Source: Bacillota bacterium (lineage in GTDB: Bacteria; Bacillota; UBA4882; UBA8346). Taken from it: a stretch of DNA of 64,000 nt. The notes under the pieces were generated by a model. It made no database searches and had not been told where the DNA came from. It saw only the letters and a program-made list of their open reading frames with translations. The first letter of the stretch is position 1, and each line of letters starts with the position of its first letter. The DNA lies in contig JAFABB010000001.1 in NCBI GenBank assembly GCA_023426245.1, positions 62,001 through 126,000 on the forward strand, written 5' to 3'. Both the position numbers and the translations under genes were made by a program. This document shows, one piece after another, positions 35,657-45,413 of the stretch.

Positions 35657-37276
35657 TTATTTTCCTGCATTGGCCTTGTTATATTTCAAAGCCGCTCCGA
35701 CAAAACCTTTGAACAGCGGTTGCGGCCGGTGGGGCCGGGATTTAAATTCCGGGTGGTACTGGGTAGCCACAAACCAGGGATGGCTCGGAAGCTCAACAAT
35801 TTCAACCAAATGGCGATCCGGGAGGATACCGGTTATTTTGAGTCCGGCCTGTTCCATTTTAGCCAAAAATTGATTGTTCACTTCATAACGGTGGCGGTGC
35901 CGCTCATAAATAAGCTCTTGCTGGTAAGCCTGATAAGCCAAAGATTCTCCCGGGGCAATTTTTACCGGATCCAAACCGAGCCGCATGGTCCCGCCCATAT
36001 CGGCGATTTCTTTTTGTTCCGGCAGTAAGTCGATAACCGGATAAGCTGAAGCCGGATCAAATTCGGAGGAATTAGCGCCCTTCATTCCACAGACATTCCG
36101 GGAGAACTCAATCACTGCACATTGCATACCCAGACAGATGCCGAGATACGGTATATTTTGTTCCCGCGCCATCTTGATGGCGGCGATTTTCCCTTCAATA
36201 CCCCGGTTGCCGAAGCCGCCCGGCACTAAAATGCCGTCAACCTGGCCAATTACCTTTTCAGCGCCGTCTTTCTCAATTGTCTCCGAGTTAACCCACTTGA
36301 TATTAATTTGCGTTTCATGGGCGATACCGGCATGCCGTAGTGCTTCCGCCACGCTTAAATAAGCATCCGGCAGTGAAACATACTTGCCGACGATCGCAAT
36401 GGTCACTTTATATTTAGGAGATTTAATCTTAGCGACGATTTCCCGCCAGACTTTTAAATCCCGTTCATTGCATTGCAAATGCAACCGCTTGATGACAATA
36501 TCATCGAGTCCCGCCTGTTCTAGTAAGAGCGGAACTTCATAAATGGTTTTGGCATCCAGATTGGGGATAACCGCATCCTTGCTGATATCACAAAATAAGG
36601 CAATCTTGGCTTTCAACTCATTGGAAAGCGGCTTTTCGGAACGGCATACAATAACATCCGGTTGAATGCCAATACTCCGCAACTCTTTCACGCTATGCTG
36701 GGTCGGTTTGGTTTTTAATTCCGATGCGGCTCCGATATAAGGCATCAGTGTTACATGAATGTACATCACGTCATCGCGGCCGATTTCGCCTTTGAATTGG
36801 CGAATCGCTTCTAAAAAAGGCAGACTTTCAATATCCCCGACAGTGCCCCCCACTTCAACAATAACCACATCAGCCTGGCTTTCTTTGGCCACCCTCTGAA
36901 TGCGTTCTTTGATCTCATTGGTCACATGGGGGATGACTTGAACAGTGCCTCCCAAAAAGTCACCCCGCCGTTCTTTGGTGATGATGGACCAATAAATTTT
37001 TCCGGTCGTTACATTATTGCTTTTACTCAGGTTCTCATCGATGAAGCGCTCATAATGACCTAAATCCAGATCGGTCTCAGCGCCGTCATCGGTAACAAAT
37101 ACTTCCCCATGCTGATAAGGACTCATTGTACCGGGATCAACATTAATATAAGGATCGAGCTTTAAAACCGAAACACTAACCCCCCTACTCTTGAGCAAAC
37201 ACCCTAACGATGCAGCGGTTATCCCTTTACCGAGCGATGAAACTACGCCACCGGTGATAAAAATATATTTAGCCAT
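35657..37276 (-). CDS. pyrG: CTP synthase
   Basis: Forms CTP from UTP, ATP and glutamine. The synthetase domain opens with KYIFITGGVVSSLGKGI (P-loop), and the C-terminal glutamine amidotransferase domain has the nucleophile in PYLGICLGMQCA and the His/Glu pair in ATQYHPEFKS. The 539-residue length is standard. AGGAGG lies 9 bases before the ATG. It is 37 bases downstream of the YesL-like gene and likely cotranscribed with it and argS. Confidence 0.97.
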   Translation of the reverse strand: MAKYIFITGGVVSSLGKGITAASLGCLLKSRGVSVSVLKLDPYINVDPGTMSPYQHGEVFVTDDGAETDLDLGHYERFIDENLSKSNNVTTGKIYWSIITKERRGDFLGGTVQVIPHVTNEIKERIQRVAKESQADVVIVEVGGTVGDIESLPFLEAIRQFKGEIGRDDVMYIHVTLMPYIGAASELKTKPTQHSVKELRSIGIQPDVIVCRSEKPLSNELKAKIALFCDISKDAVIPNLDAKTIYEVPLLLEQAGLDDIVIKRLHLQCNERDLKVWREIVAKIKSPKYKVTIAIVGKYVSLPDAYLSVAEALRHAGIAHETQINIKWVNSETIEKDGAEKVIGQVDGILVPGGFGNRGIEGKIAAIKMAREQNIPYLGICLGMQCAVIEFSRNVCGMKGANSSEFDPASAYPVIDLLPEQKEIADMGGTMRLGLDPVKIAPGESLAYQAYQQELIYERHRHRYEVNNQFLAKMEQAGLKITGILPDRHLVEIVELPSHPWFVATQYHPEFKSRPHRPQPLFKGFVGAALKYNKANAGK

Positions 37277-37312
37277 TGGTAGAAACCTCCTGCCGGGTAC
37301 GGCAACTTAATT

Positions 37313-38047
37313 TTATTCGTCATATTTTTGATAAATGGGCTCAAATCCGTAATCCATGACATAAACTGCGAGAGCCCCGTAAACTAATAACAATGGGAAT
37401 ACCAAACCGATACTGATTACAAACATAAGCCCCATAAAAAGGCTTAAGGCTAAGGTTAAACTCATATTATCCATCGTTAATAAAAACGATTTTTTAATCA
37501 CTTTTTTCAAAGTATTATCCAGATATATCAGAGGATGGAAATAAAAAGATGTTAAAGAGAATAAAAACAACATATAGGCCGACAAGACGCCCGCAATAAT
37601 CAACAGTAAATTGGAATTCCTAAATGCAATCACGATATTGAGCAGCATGATTACAATAAGAAAAGAATATATCCAATGAACACCTGCAGAACGCCAATAG
37701 CTTTTTTTGAAAATCTCCAGGAACTTTTTAAAACTGACATAATCCCCTTTGCGAACTTGATATATGCCATACCAGGCTGTCGTAATCGGCCCGGTTAACA
37801 GTCCGTTCCAGAAAGCAATGAATATCGAACCCAGCAGAAAAAAGGCGAAACGATCTCCACTGGCCGATAATCCATGGGCTGTCGCCAAACCGCCCCAAAG
37901 CCCGTACAATGTAAACAAAATCGGCAAAAAACTCATGCACCAGGTTAAACTGATTAAAAACGAAAGCCCCATTGAGCTGTAAATTTCGATAAACGTTTTC
38001 TTCAAAGTATTACCCAAGGTTGCAAAAAACGGTAACTTTTTCATCAT
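37313..38047 (-). CDS. YesL-like membrane protein (DUF624)
   Basis: A 244-residue polytopic protein with about five hydrophobic segments matching DUF624/YesL: SLTWCMSFLPILFTLYGLWG, a central VRKGDYVSFKKFLEIFKKSY loop and a C-terminal helix pair. I start at ATG 38047 behind GAGGTG. It lies between argS and pyrG. YesL-type proteins often accompany carbohydrate transport genes, but here the neighbours are housekeeping and the role is unknown. Confidence 0.8.
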   Translation of the reverse strand: MMKKLPFFATLGNTLKKTFIEIYSSMGLSFLISLTWCMSFLPILFTLYGLWGGLATAHGLSASGDRFAFFLLGSIFIAFWNGLLTGPITTAWYGIYQVRKGDYVSFKKFLEIFKKSYWRSAGVHWIYSFLIVIMLLNIVIAFRNSNLLLIIAGVLSAYMLFLFSLTSFYFHPLIYLDNTLKKVIKKSFLLTMDNMSLTLALSLFMGLMFVISIGLVFPLLLVYGALAVYVMDYGFEPIYQKYDE

Positions 38048-38073
38048 CAATCAACACCTCTTCTTTCCAATCC

Positions 38074-39753
38074 TTACATCTTTTCCGGCGCCGATACGCC
38101 CAATAATGCCAAACCTCTTTGCAATACAAAACTTAATCCCCTGGCCAGAGCCAACCGGGCCCGAGTCTGCTCCATGTCATCGCTGATAAAACGGCGCCGA
38201 TTGTAATATGAATGGAACATGGTAGCCAGCTCCAATAAATAACCCGTTAAGCGGTGGGGTTCCCGCTTGATGGCGGTTTCGCTGATTAAATCGGGGAAAT
38301 GCGCCGCCTTCTCCACCAGAGACTTTTCCTCTTCATCCCAATATTGAAGAAGTTCCGGACCAAACACCAGATTTAACTGTTCCGGGCTTGCCTGTCTGAA
38401 AATACTGCAAATCCGGGCCAGTGCATATTGAACATAAAAAACCGGATTTTCATTGCTTTGCGATTTCGCCAACCCCATATCGAAGTCTAGATGGCTGTCG
38501 GAACTGCGCATTAAAAAAAACCACCGGGCCACATCATTGCCGACCTCATCCAGCAAATCGTTCATGGTAATGAAATCACCCCGCCGCTTGGACATTTTAA
38601 AAGGCTGACCATCTTTTAAAAGATTAATCTGCTGGGCGATTAACACTTCAAACTGCGCCGGATTATATTCCAGAGCCGCCATGGCCGCTTTCATTCTTGG
38701 AATATAACCATGATGATCCGGCCCCCAAATATCAATCAATAAATTGAACCCACGGTTGAATTTATTGACATGATAGGCAATATCCGAAGTAAAATAAGTG
38801 GTCCGACCATCGGCAGTGGTCAATACCCGATCTTTATCGTCGCCGTAATCGGTCGTTTTCAACCACAAGGCCCCGTCTTGCTTGAAGGTCAATCCCTTTT
38901 CCTCAAGATCTTTCATGATTTGGGTTACTGCGCCCTGTTCATGGAGACTGCGTTCGCTAAACCAACAATCATAATGAACCCCATAATTACCAAGATCCTC
39001 TTTTTGGGAAGCCAAAATCCGGGTATAGCCCAAATCTTTAAAAATTTTGACCCGTTCCGACTCGGAAAATTCCAGATAATCATCGCCTTTTTCCGTAATA
39101 AACTCCCGGGCGATATCATAAATGTATTCACCGCGATAACCATCTTCGGGAAACTCCACCTTCTGGCCAAGTAATTCCCGATAGCGGGCATCAATGGAAC
39201 GGCCCAGAGTCTCAACTTGAACGCCGTAGTCATTTACATAATATTCCCGCCATACCTTGGCGCCGCATGCAGACATTAAATTGCCTAAAGTGTCGCCGAG
39301 AGCGGCGGCTCTGGCGTTGACCACAACCATGGGACCAACCGGATTGGCGCTGACAAATTCAAGCTGAACATTGACGCCGGTTAAATCCGAATTATCTCCG
39401 TATTGTAATTTTTCGGCTATAATGGTCTCTAAAACCTCTGTCAACCAACTGTCATTCAAATAAAAATTGATAAAACCCGGGCCGGCCACCTCTGATTTGG
39501 CAATATAGGGATTAGGCTGCATGGACTGAAGTATGATTTGGGCCGTATCCCGGGGCGCCTTTTTAACGGTTTTCGCCAAAATCAAAGCCATATTCGAAGC
39601 AAAATTGCCATGGCTCTTGTCTTTGGGTACCTCCAGGATTACCGCAGGAAGTTCTTCAAACGTCAGTTTTCCTTCCTCACGAGCCCGGAGGGCTGCTTGT
39701 TCCAAAGTGTTTTTTAAACTTTCCTTGACTTTTCGAGTAATAATCTTTTCCAT
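38074..39753 (-). CDS. argS: Arginyl-tRNA synthetase
   Basis: A 559-residue class I synthetase charging tRNA-Arg. The Add-1 N-terminal domain (PKDKSHGNFASNMALILAK), the catalytic core SANPVGPMVVVNARAAALGD and a KMSKS variant FKMSKRRGDF are present, and the C-terminal anticodon-binding domain begins near SYYNRRRFI-type residues. In the HIGH region the usual HxGH/HxGN is VVVN, so the first histidine is replaced. AAGGAG precedes the ATG. It is the only argS in the window and should be essential. Confidence 0.95.
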   Translation of the reverse strand: MEKIITRKVKESLKNTLEQAALRAREEGKLTFEELPAVILEVPKDKSHGNFASNMALILAKTVKKAPRDTAQIILQSMQPNPYIAKSEVAGPGFINFYLNDSWLTEVLETIIAEKLQYGDNSDLTGVNVQLEFVSANPVGPMVVVNARAAALGDTLGNLMSACGAKVWREYYVNDYGVQVETLGRSIDARYRELLGQKVEFPEDGYRGEYIYDIAREFITEKGDDYLEFSESERVKIFKDLGYTRILASQKEDLGNYGVHYDCWFSERSLHEQGAVTQIMKDLEEKGLTFKQDGALWLKTTDYGDDKDRVLTTADGRTTYFTSDIAYHVNKFNRGFNLLIDIWGPDHHGYIPRMKAAMAALEYNPAQFEVLIAQQINLLKDGQPFKMSKRRGDFITMNDLLDEVGNDVARWFFLMRSSDSHLDFDMGLAKSQSNENPVFYVQYALARICSIFRQASPEQLNLVFGPELLQYWDEEEKSLVEKAAHFPDLISETAIKREPHRLTGYLLELATMFHSYYNRRRFISDDMEQTRARLALARGLSFVLQRGLALLGVSAPEKM

Positions 39754-39829
39754 TCAAAACTCCTTCATTGACGCTAAAAAACAGATTTTCCATCAAGTCA
39801 TGAAGAAAGGCCACCGTGGTGACCTTTCG

Positions 39830-40162
39830 TTATGATGCTTTGCTTTCGCTTTTTGCTGCTGATGATGCCGTGCCCGTTGATTTGGAGTCGCCGGATTTAG
39901 AATCGGAAGCCGGGGACGTTGAAGTAGAGCTAGCAGAACTAGCAGAACTTGAGGATTTATCCTTGGCCGCATTCCCTTTGTTGTCGCCGGACCGGTAGTC
40001 CGTGGTATAAAATCCAGAACCCTTAAAAATCACATTATTGTTTAGGCTGATCAACCGCCGGACAGCTCCGCCGCATTGCGGACATTCTGTCAGTACAGTG
40101 TTGATGCTATGAAATTGCTCAAACCTGCCACATTTTGAGCATTCGTATTCATATGTCGGCAT
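39830..40162 (-). CDS. FmdB-family zinc ribbon protein
   Basis: A 110-residue small protein. Residues 1-45 form a zinc ribbon with CSKCGRFEQFHSI and CPQCGGAVRRLIS, followed by the conserved FKGSGFYTTDYR. The C-terminal 45 residues are low complexity, rich in Ser, Ala and Lys. AAGGAG precedes the ATG. FmdB-type ribbons are widespread and poorly characterised, with proposed regulatory or ribosome-related roles. Confidence 0.9.
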   Translation of the reverse strand: MPTYEYECSKCGRFEQFHSINTVLTECPQCGGAVRRLISLNNNVIFKGSGFYTTDYRSGDNKGNAAKDKSSSSASSASSTSTSPASDSKSGDSKSTGTASSAAKSESKAS

Positions 40163-40249
40163 GGCTGCATCTCCTTGATGAATATAAACAAGAATATCTT
40201 ACGGGAAAGAAAGATAAATGTCAAGACAAGGTATGGGATCATTTTAAGG

Positions 40250-40519
40250 TTAGATTACCCAATTATCAGCCGTTGTCATACGGCAGAATAACCACAAACC
40301 CAATAAAAGTAGAATCATCCAAAAAAGAATTCGCCCTAAATAAGGGTTTTTCTCTTTGACCAGCAACTGCAAACCAAACAAGATAATCAGAGCCGGCCAA
40401 TAATGACGCGCCAATTCCAAATAGAAAGCGCCGAAATTATCTGGTAAAAGATTGCTGTTTTTTAGCAATAACATTACCCCTAATAAAATGCAAAATAACG
40501 CTACGGCAATTTTATTCAT
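40250..40519 (-). CDS. Small membrane protein (LiaF-type TM/DUF5668-like)
   Basis: An 89-residue protein with three hydrophobic segments (IAVALFCILLGVMLLL, YWPALIILFGLQLLV, GRILFWMILLLLGLWLF). The pattern of a first helix, a WPALIILFG motif and a short charged loop matches the membrane domain of LiaF-like proteins. Its ATG overlaps the stop of the upstream radical SAM gene by 4 bases, indicating coupling. Function unknown. Confidence 0.7.
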   Translation of the reverse strand: MNKIAVALFCILLGVMLLLKNSNLLPDNFGAFYLELARHYWPALIILFGLQLLVKEKNPYLGRILFWMILLLLGLWLFCRMTTADNWVI

Positions 40520-42259
40520 TCTTCAAACTCCTCCCTGGTGATCGGATATACACTTACTTCTGAACCTTGATAAATAAACAAAAAGATCTGCGGATTCCAC
40601 TGGGGATTTTCCAAAGGGGCCGCCGCCACTTCCTGCGGATTACAATCAAACTCTTCAAAAATCACTCGTCTCTGGATATCCCGGACTGCCAAATCATTCC
40701 ACTCCGGAATATATTGTTGACGGTGGTTTTGGTTTTGCCAAAACTTATATCCTTTCGGATGCAAATCCGGATTGGACTTCCCGGCCCAGACCGGTAGCTC
40801 CACCATTCGCTCCGAACTGAGCAAATCGTATTTCAACAGATTTTGTAAAGCCCGGCCGTCTAAATCCATTGAAATGTAAAACTGTAATAAATAGTCATAT
40901 AAATCTTTGACCTTATGAGAGTTTTCATCCAAACCCCGTTTTTTCCACCAGGTCGCAAAACCCTCAAACAACTGAAAGGGGGTGGAAAATTGAGGAATTA
41001 AGTAATCAAAACTTAGCCGAAAGCGCTCCGAATTATAATACCGTTCTAATAAGTCTTCAATAACTTTCAATTTCAAAAGCTCTTCATGAGATATCCAGCG
41101 GCTAGCCATCACTTCGTAGGGGGTTTCCCTGGTATACAAATATCCGTATTCCGCAGCCTTTTTACGCAATCCGGAACCATGGAGAAGTTTTAAAAAACCG
41201 AGCTGCAAGCGGTTGGGCTTCAACAGCAGATTATCATTGAACGTTTTGGCAAAGCTCCGGTAGTCTTCTCCCGGCAACCCGGCGATGAGGTCCAAATGCA
41301 CAAAAACTTTGGTCGTTTCCCGAAGCCTGCCTACATTTTGCCCAAGCCTGGGGAAATTCATCCTCCGCTCAATCAGGGAGAGGGTTTCCAGATTAGTGCT
41401 TTGGACCCCGATCTCAAACTGGAAAAAGCCCAAGGGAGCCTTTTCCAAGATTTCCAATGATTCCTCATCAAGCAAATCGCCGACGATTTCGAAATGAAAA
41501 TTGGTCCCACAGGGATATTGCTGACGCGCCTCCAATAAAAAGTCCCAGATTTCCTTGGCCCAGGACGGATTACAGTTAAAGGAGCGGTCTACGAATTTAA
41601 CCTGCGCGATATCGGCTTTCATGAACGCCAATAATTCCGATTTTACTCTTTCCAAAGGGAAATACCTCACCCCGTGTTCGTTGGCGGAAAGGCAATATTG
41701 ACAGGAAAAAGGACATCCACGGGTGGTTTCATAATAAACCAGCTTTTTACGAAAAGGCGCCAAATCCTCCGGATATGGGAAAGGTATCACGCCCAAATCT
41801 GTGATATCTTCCCGTAAACGGTTTTGAATAATCCGGCTTCCCTCCCGGAATACCAGACCATCAATGAAACCCCAATTCTTTCCAGAAGAAAGCTCATCCA
41901 ACCATTCTTTGAATGTTAACTCGCCCTCACCCGCGAACCGCCGGACATTCTTCCATAATATCCCGGGGATCCGCAGAAACCTCACTACCGCCTAAAACGA
42001 TTACCGTCCCGGGTGATAGAGCTTTCAGCCTTTGACAAAGAATACGGGTTTGTCCGATATTCCAAATATTACATGAAAAGGCCACCACATCGGCATGCTC
42101 AGAAAATATCTCACCGCAAACCCAAGATAATTCCTGATTGATGTTGAATTCCCTAAAGTAAAGTCCGGGATGGTCGTGCCGGTTAAATTGGAATAAATAC
42201 CACAAGGCCAATGACGTATGGACAAATTTGGCATTCAAAGTCGTGAGAAAAATTTTCAT
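40516..42259 (-). pseudogene. B12-binding radical SAM protein (DUF4080-like), frameshifted
   Basis: The N-terminal frame (to 41927) encodes a cobalamin-binding Rossmann domain (MKIFLTTLNAKFVHTSLALW, VLGGSEVS). The rest, in another frame ending at 40516, encodes a radical SAM domain with CPFSCQYC (three Cys) and a DUF4080-like C-terminal half. Removing one base near 41929 would give ECPAVRGEGELTFKEW, which restores the RGEGE motif expected at the junction, so a single-base insertion explains the break. It may be a true disabling mutation or a sequence error; both halves are otherwise intact. The family probably alkylates or rearranges an unknown substrate. Confidence 0.8.
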
Positions 42260-42346
42260 GAAGTTATTATTTACCGTTATTTCCAAAAATCCTGCCGTAA
42301 TTTCATTTCAACTTCGCAGGGTCCAATCTATCATTCTAAAAAGAAA

Positions 42347-42405
42347 ATAAGGCACAGAGTTCACAGAGGAAAGATTTTTTTCTCTATGTCCTGTGGCTAA
42401 TAAAA
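42347..42405. repeat. Dispersed CACAGAG repeat, copy 3
   Basis: GCACAGAG, CACAGAGG and an opposing CTCTATGTCCTGTGGC form an imperfect inverted repeat in the divergent gap between the radical SAM gene and the amidohydrolase. It resembles copies at 2815 and 5149. Confidence 0.45.
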
Positions 42406-42486
42406 AGTTTTTACCTATTATTAAATTACCGACAACAGGGTTTGCATCCAAATTGTCGAAGTCCAAGCGGAATCGAGGTGCTTTTT

Positions 42487-43314
42487 TTGTTTATAGATTG
42501 CCATATGCATGCTTTTGCGGATAAAATTGCCGATAAAGCCGTCAATCAATTGATTAACTATTATCAAATGCCCACTCCCTTTGGAGGCCGTTTGGATGAT
42601 GTCTTGGCTGCGGCGGATGAAGCAAGATTGGACGGACTGGTTCTATTGGTTGCCGCCACCAAACCGGAACAGGTAAAACCGGCCAATGACTGGGTATTAT
42701 CGATGGTAAATCAATACCATCAAGAAAAAGAAAAAATGTTACCAAAACTCAAAATAGCACACTTCGGGACCTACCACGTTGATGATCCTGAATGGCTTTC
42801 CGAAATCAAGCGGTTACGTTCAGCCGGTGTCAAGGGGATTAAGCTTCATCCAGAGTTTCAGGGTATCGACCTCGCCAATCCTAAATTAAAGCCTTTTTTG
42901 GAGGAAGTTAAAAATGATTTTATATTAATGATTCATGTAGGCGATCCGGTAGTTAGTCCCAACAATATGAGCACACCGAAAAAAATTGCCGCCATTCTGG
43001 ACGATTTCCCTGGAGTAAAGATTATTGCAGCCCACCTAGGCGGATACTGTTTTTGGGATGAAGCCTACGACGTCCTGGCCGGCCGCGATGTTTACCTGGA
43101 CACTTCAAGCGCTCTCAGTTATATGGATCAGGGACTTGCCCGTAAAATATTCGCCAAACACGGTACTGATAAAATCCTCTTTGGAAGCGATTTCCCTTTG
43201 CGCTCACCCAAACAAGATTTCGAAGTATTGGATAGGATTGATTGGCTATCCAGCAGGGATAAAGAGCGGATTTTAGGTTTAAACTGCGCGGAATTGCTGC
43301 CCGGGTTGAAATGA
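42487..43314 (+). CDS. Amidohydrolase 2-family metal-dependent hydrolase
   Basis: A 275-residue TIM-barrel hydrolase. FIDCHMHAF gives the first HxH pair, KGIKLHPEFQG the central histidine, LMIHVGDP and IIAAHLGG further ligands, and ILFGSDFPLRSP the catalytic Asp. I choose the TTG at 42487, 7 bases after GAGGTG, giving LFIDCHMHAF as start; an ATG 15 codons earlier has no site. One of few plus-strand genes here. Substrate unknown; related proteins are decarboxylases or lactonases. Confidence 0.8.
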   Translation: MFIDCHMHAFADKIADKAVNQLINYYQMPTPFGGRLDDVLAAADEARLDGLVLLVAATKPEQVKPANDWVLSMVNQYHQEKEKMLPKLKIAHFGTYHVDDPEWLSEIKRLRSAGVKGIKLHPEFQGIDLANPKLKPFLEEVKNDFILMIHVGDPVVSPNNMSTPKKIAAILDDFPGVKIIAAHLGGYCFWDEAYDVLAGRDVYLDTSSALSYMDQGLARKIFAKHGTDKILFGSDFPLRSPKQDFEVLDRIDWLSSRDKERILGLNCAELLPGLK

Positions 43315-43354
43315 GATTGGGATGACCCTTGTGATAACACAGACCTTTATGCGT

Positions 43355-43434
43355 CAGCCGGGACGGACCGATCCAATCAGAATGTTTATGGTAAAGCATC
43401 CTTTCCGATAATAGACAAATCGCGGTCCCGGCTG
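43355..43434. repeat. 80-base stem-loop with 10-bp GC-rich arms
   Basis: CAGCCGGGAC (43355-43364) and GTCCCGGCTG (43425-43434) are perfect inverted arms around a 60-base AT-rich interior. There is no U-tract on the plus strand. It could be a small mobile repeat or a structured RNA in the gap between convergent genes. Confidence 0.5.
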
Positions 43435-43510
43435 TCATACTTAATTTAAATAGTTATCGCCACTGGCTTTGGAATGTTTTCAGTGAAATACAAAGCAAAT
43501 AATACTCGGA

Positions 43511-44422
43511 TTATCCTTGTAAGTTACTATTTCCCGGTTTATAAAATTTCCACAAATATAAAAACCCTAAGGTTATAATGATTGTTACAACAATTCCGCC
43601 TTCAGGTCCAAATTGGCCACCATTAATATAATTATTGGTAACGTTCTTTACCTTATATAAACCGTTCACATATAGTCCACTGACTTGAAAACCAAAAATA
43701 GTTCCTTCGAAAAAATTCCACATAATATGATAACCCGTTGACAACCAAATACTTCCTGTTTTCAAATACATATTTGAAAATAAAATTCCAGCCAAAAAAA
43801 CATTGAATATCGCTAAAAAACTGATATTTTTGTTGCCTAAATGTAATGCTGTGAATACCAAAGAAGAAACTAACACTGCAATTGAAGTTTTCCCCGTTTG
43901 TTTTAAAACTTCAATACAATACCCTCTCGAAAACAGCTCCTCGCTTATACCCGCTACAATAAATAAAATGAAACCTGTAAATAATGGGAATAGCGTTGTT
44001 GGTTTCAATAATTCCTTTTCGAGGATAACATTTCCCATTTTTAAAATAATCACAAACACTAGGCTCATGGAAATAATTCCTAAAATAAGTCCCGTCCGTA
44101 AATCTTTATACCCATATCGTAAACTAATAAGGCCCATTCCAGACAGGGGCTTTTTATCAAACAATCTCCAAAAGAGAATAACTGAAAAAATCATACTTGC
44201 TTCCGTAAGAATGTTTATTGCAAATTGTATACCAACCTTACTTGTGGATACTTTGGAAATTGCAGTCAAAAAAGGAGGCGGGATGACTTTGGAAAGTATC
44301 ATACAGATCAAACTGACCGTAATCACACTTGTAAAAATCATGATGCAAGAAGCTGCCAAGGTTATTATTATCTTCCAACCCGATCGAACTTGTGAATTGC
44401 TGTTTATAAAAATTTTCCTCAC
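43511..44422 (-). CDS. CPBP family intramembrane protease
   Basis: A 303-residue protein with about eight hydrophobic segments and the CPBP/Abi signature: EELFSRGYCIEVL (EExxxR-like), FTALHLGN (FxxxH) and GYHIMWNFFEG (HxxxN). The GTG start follows GAGGAG. Such proteases act within the membrane on CAAX-like or peptide substrates and are often linked to bacteriocin self-immunity, but there is no peptide gene nearby. Role unknown. Confidence 0.85.
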   Translation of the reverse strand: MRKIFINSNSQVRSGWKIIITLAASCIMIFTSVITVSLICMILSKVIPPPFLTAISKVSTSKVGIQFAINILTEASMIFSVILFWRLFDKKPLSGMGLISLRYGYKDLRTGLILGIISMSLVFVIILKMGNVILEKELLKPTTLFPLFTGFILFIVAGISEELFSRGYCIEVLKQTGKTSIAVLVSSLVFTALHLGNKNISFLAIFNVFLAGILFSNMYLKTGSIWLSTGYHIMWNFFEGTIFGFQVSGLYVNGLYKVKNVTNNYINGGQFGPEGGIVVTIIITLGFLYLWKFYKPGNSNLQG

Positions 44423-44551
44423 GGATTGCTCCTCTTATTGTGCATTTTGACATCATTCACTGTTTTACAGATTGAATCCTCGAAATTATTCCATAAATAT
44501 ATCGGTTTCTGTTACCAAAAAATTATATTTTCAGGTTAATATTTCGAAATT

Positions 44552-44596
44552 AAAAAAGACTCGTGAATTCTGCTGATAATAATGAATTCAGGAGTC
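44552..44596 (-). terminator. Intrinsic terminator after marC
   Basis: GACTC-g-TGAATTC (44558-44570) pairs with GAATTCA-g-GAGTC (44584-44596) with one mismatch; on the minus strand six T follow (44557-44552). Confidence 0.85.
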
Positions 44597-44643
44597 TCTC
44601 GGTAGATTTCCAATCATCGCCTCGGTATATTAGCGCTTGGGCA

Positions 44644-45243
44644 TTATTTTTTCTCCAAAAACCCCAGGACGCCGCTCATAATCATCTGAGCTGAAAGCGC
44701 CGCAAGTACCAGGCCGGTAATTTTACACATAATGGTCAATCCCTGCTTTTTAATGAGTTTTTCGATTTCACCGCTAAGATACAATAACACCCCGACACCG
44801 ATAATTGCCAGGCACAGGGCGCTGATTCCAATAACCCGTTCCCACATATGTTGCAATTCAACACCCATTACCAATAAGGCTCCGGTGGTGGCAGGCCCTA
44901 CTGTAACCGGTATTGCCAGCGGAACAACGGAAATGTCTTCATTGGAGTCTTTCGTTGGAATTTTATCAGTTCCTTGTACGAGAGCAATGGCTGACAACAT
45001 CAGCAATATCCCGGTGCCAATCCGAAACGAATTTAAGGTAATCCCGAATAATGAAAAGATGACATCGCCGGTAAGAAATAAAATGATGCAAATGATGATC
45101 ACCGAAAAAGTCACTTTAACAGCCAGCTTCTTTTTTTCCGGTAATTCCATGGCCCGGGTCATTGAAAGAAAAGTGGAAAGCAGGAAAAAGGGAGTCAACA
45201 GAAAGAAAAACTTAATAAAAATGTTGATAAATAAATTATGCAT
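44644..45243 (-). CDS. marC: MarC family integral membrane protein
   Basis: A 199-residue protein with six hydrophobic segments in the MarC pattern: FFLLTPFFLLSTFLSMT near the N-terminus, then a central VVPLAIPVTVGPATTGALLV block. TAGGAG precedes the ATG. MarC proteins are inner-membrane proteins of uncertain function; early claims of antibiotic resistance did not hold. It has its own terminator and is divergent from the YukJ-like gene. Confidence 0.88.
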   Translation of the reverse strand: MHNLFINIFIKFFFLLTPFFLLSTFLSMTRAMELPEKKKLAVKVTFSVIIICIILFLTGDVIFSLFGITLNSFRIGTGILLMLSAIALVQGTDKIPTKDSNEDISVVPLAIPVTVGPATTGALLVMGVELQHMWERVIGISALCLAIIGVGVLLYLSGEIEKLIKKQGLTIMCKITGLVLAALSAQMIMSGVLGFLEKK

Positions 45244-45287
45244 CTTCTCTCCTAAGTCGCAGTTGAAATTGAACTTTGAGCTAAATT

Positions 45288-45352
45288 GGGTATAACCATT
45301 CCAAAACTTTTGTTTCGACGAAGGTTGCCATTTTCCTTTTTGGTTATAACCC
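45288..45352. repeat. Inverted repeat between divergent marC and YukJ-like genes
   Basis: GGGTATAACCA (45288-45298) and TGGTTATAACCC (45341-45352) form imperfect inverted arms across 42 bases in the shared promoter gap. It may be an operator pair or hairpin; nothing more is visible. Confidence 0.4.
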
Positions 45353-45413
45353 TGCTGAAGATAAAATATAAATAACTAAAGAAAACCGAAAAATAAATGT
45401 ACGGGAGGCCTCT

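Noticed and set aside
38074..39830. T-box leader for argS
   Set aside because: No T-box motif or specifier stem is visible in the short gap upstream; argS is close to the fmdB gene.
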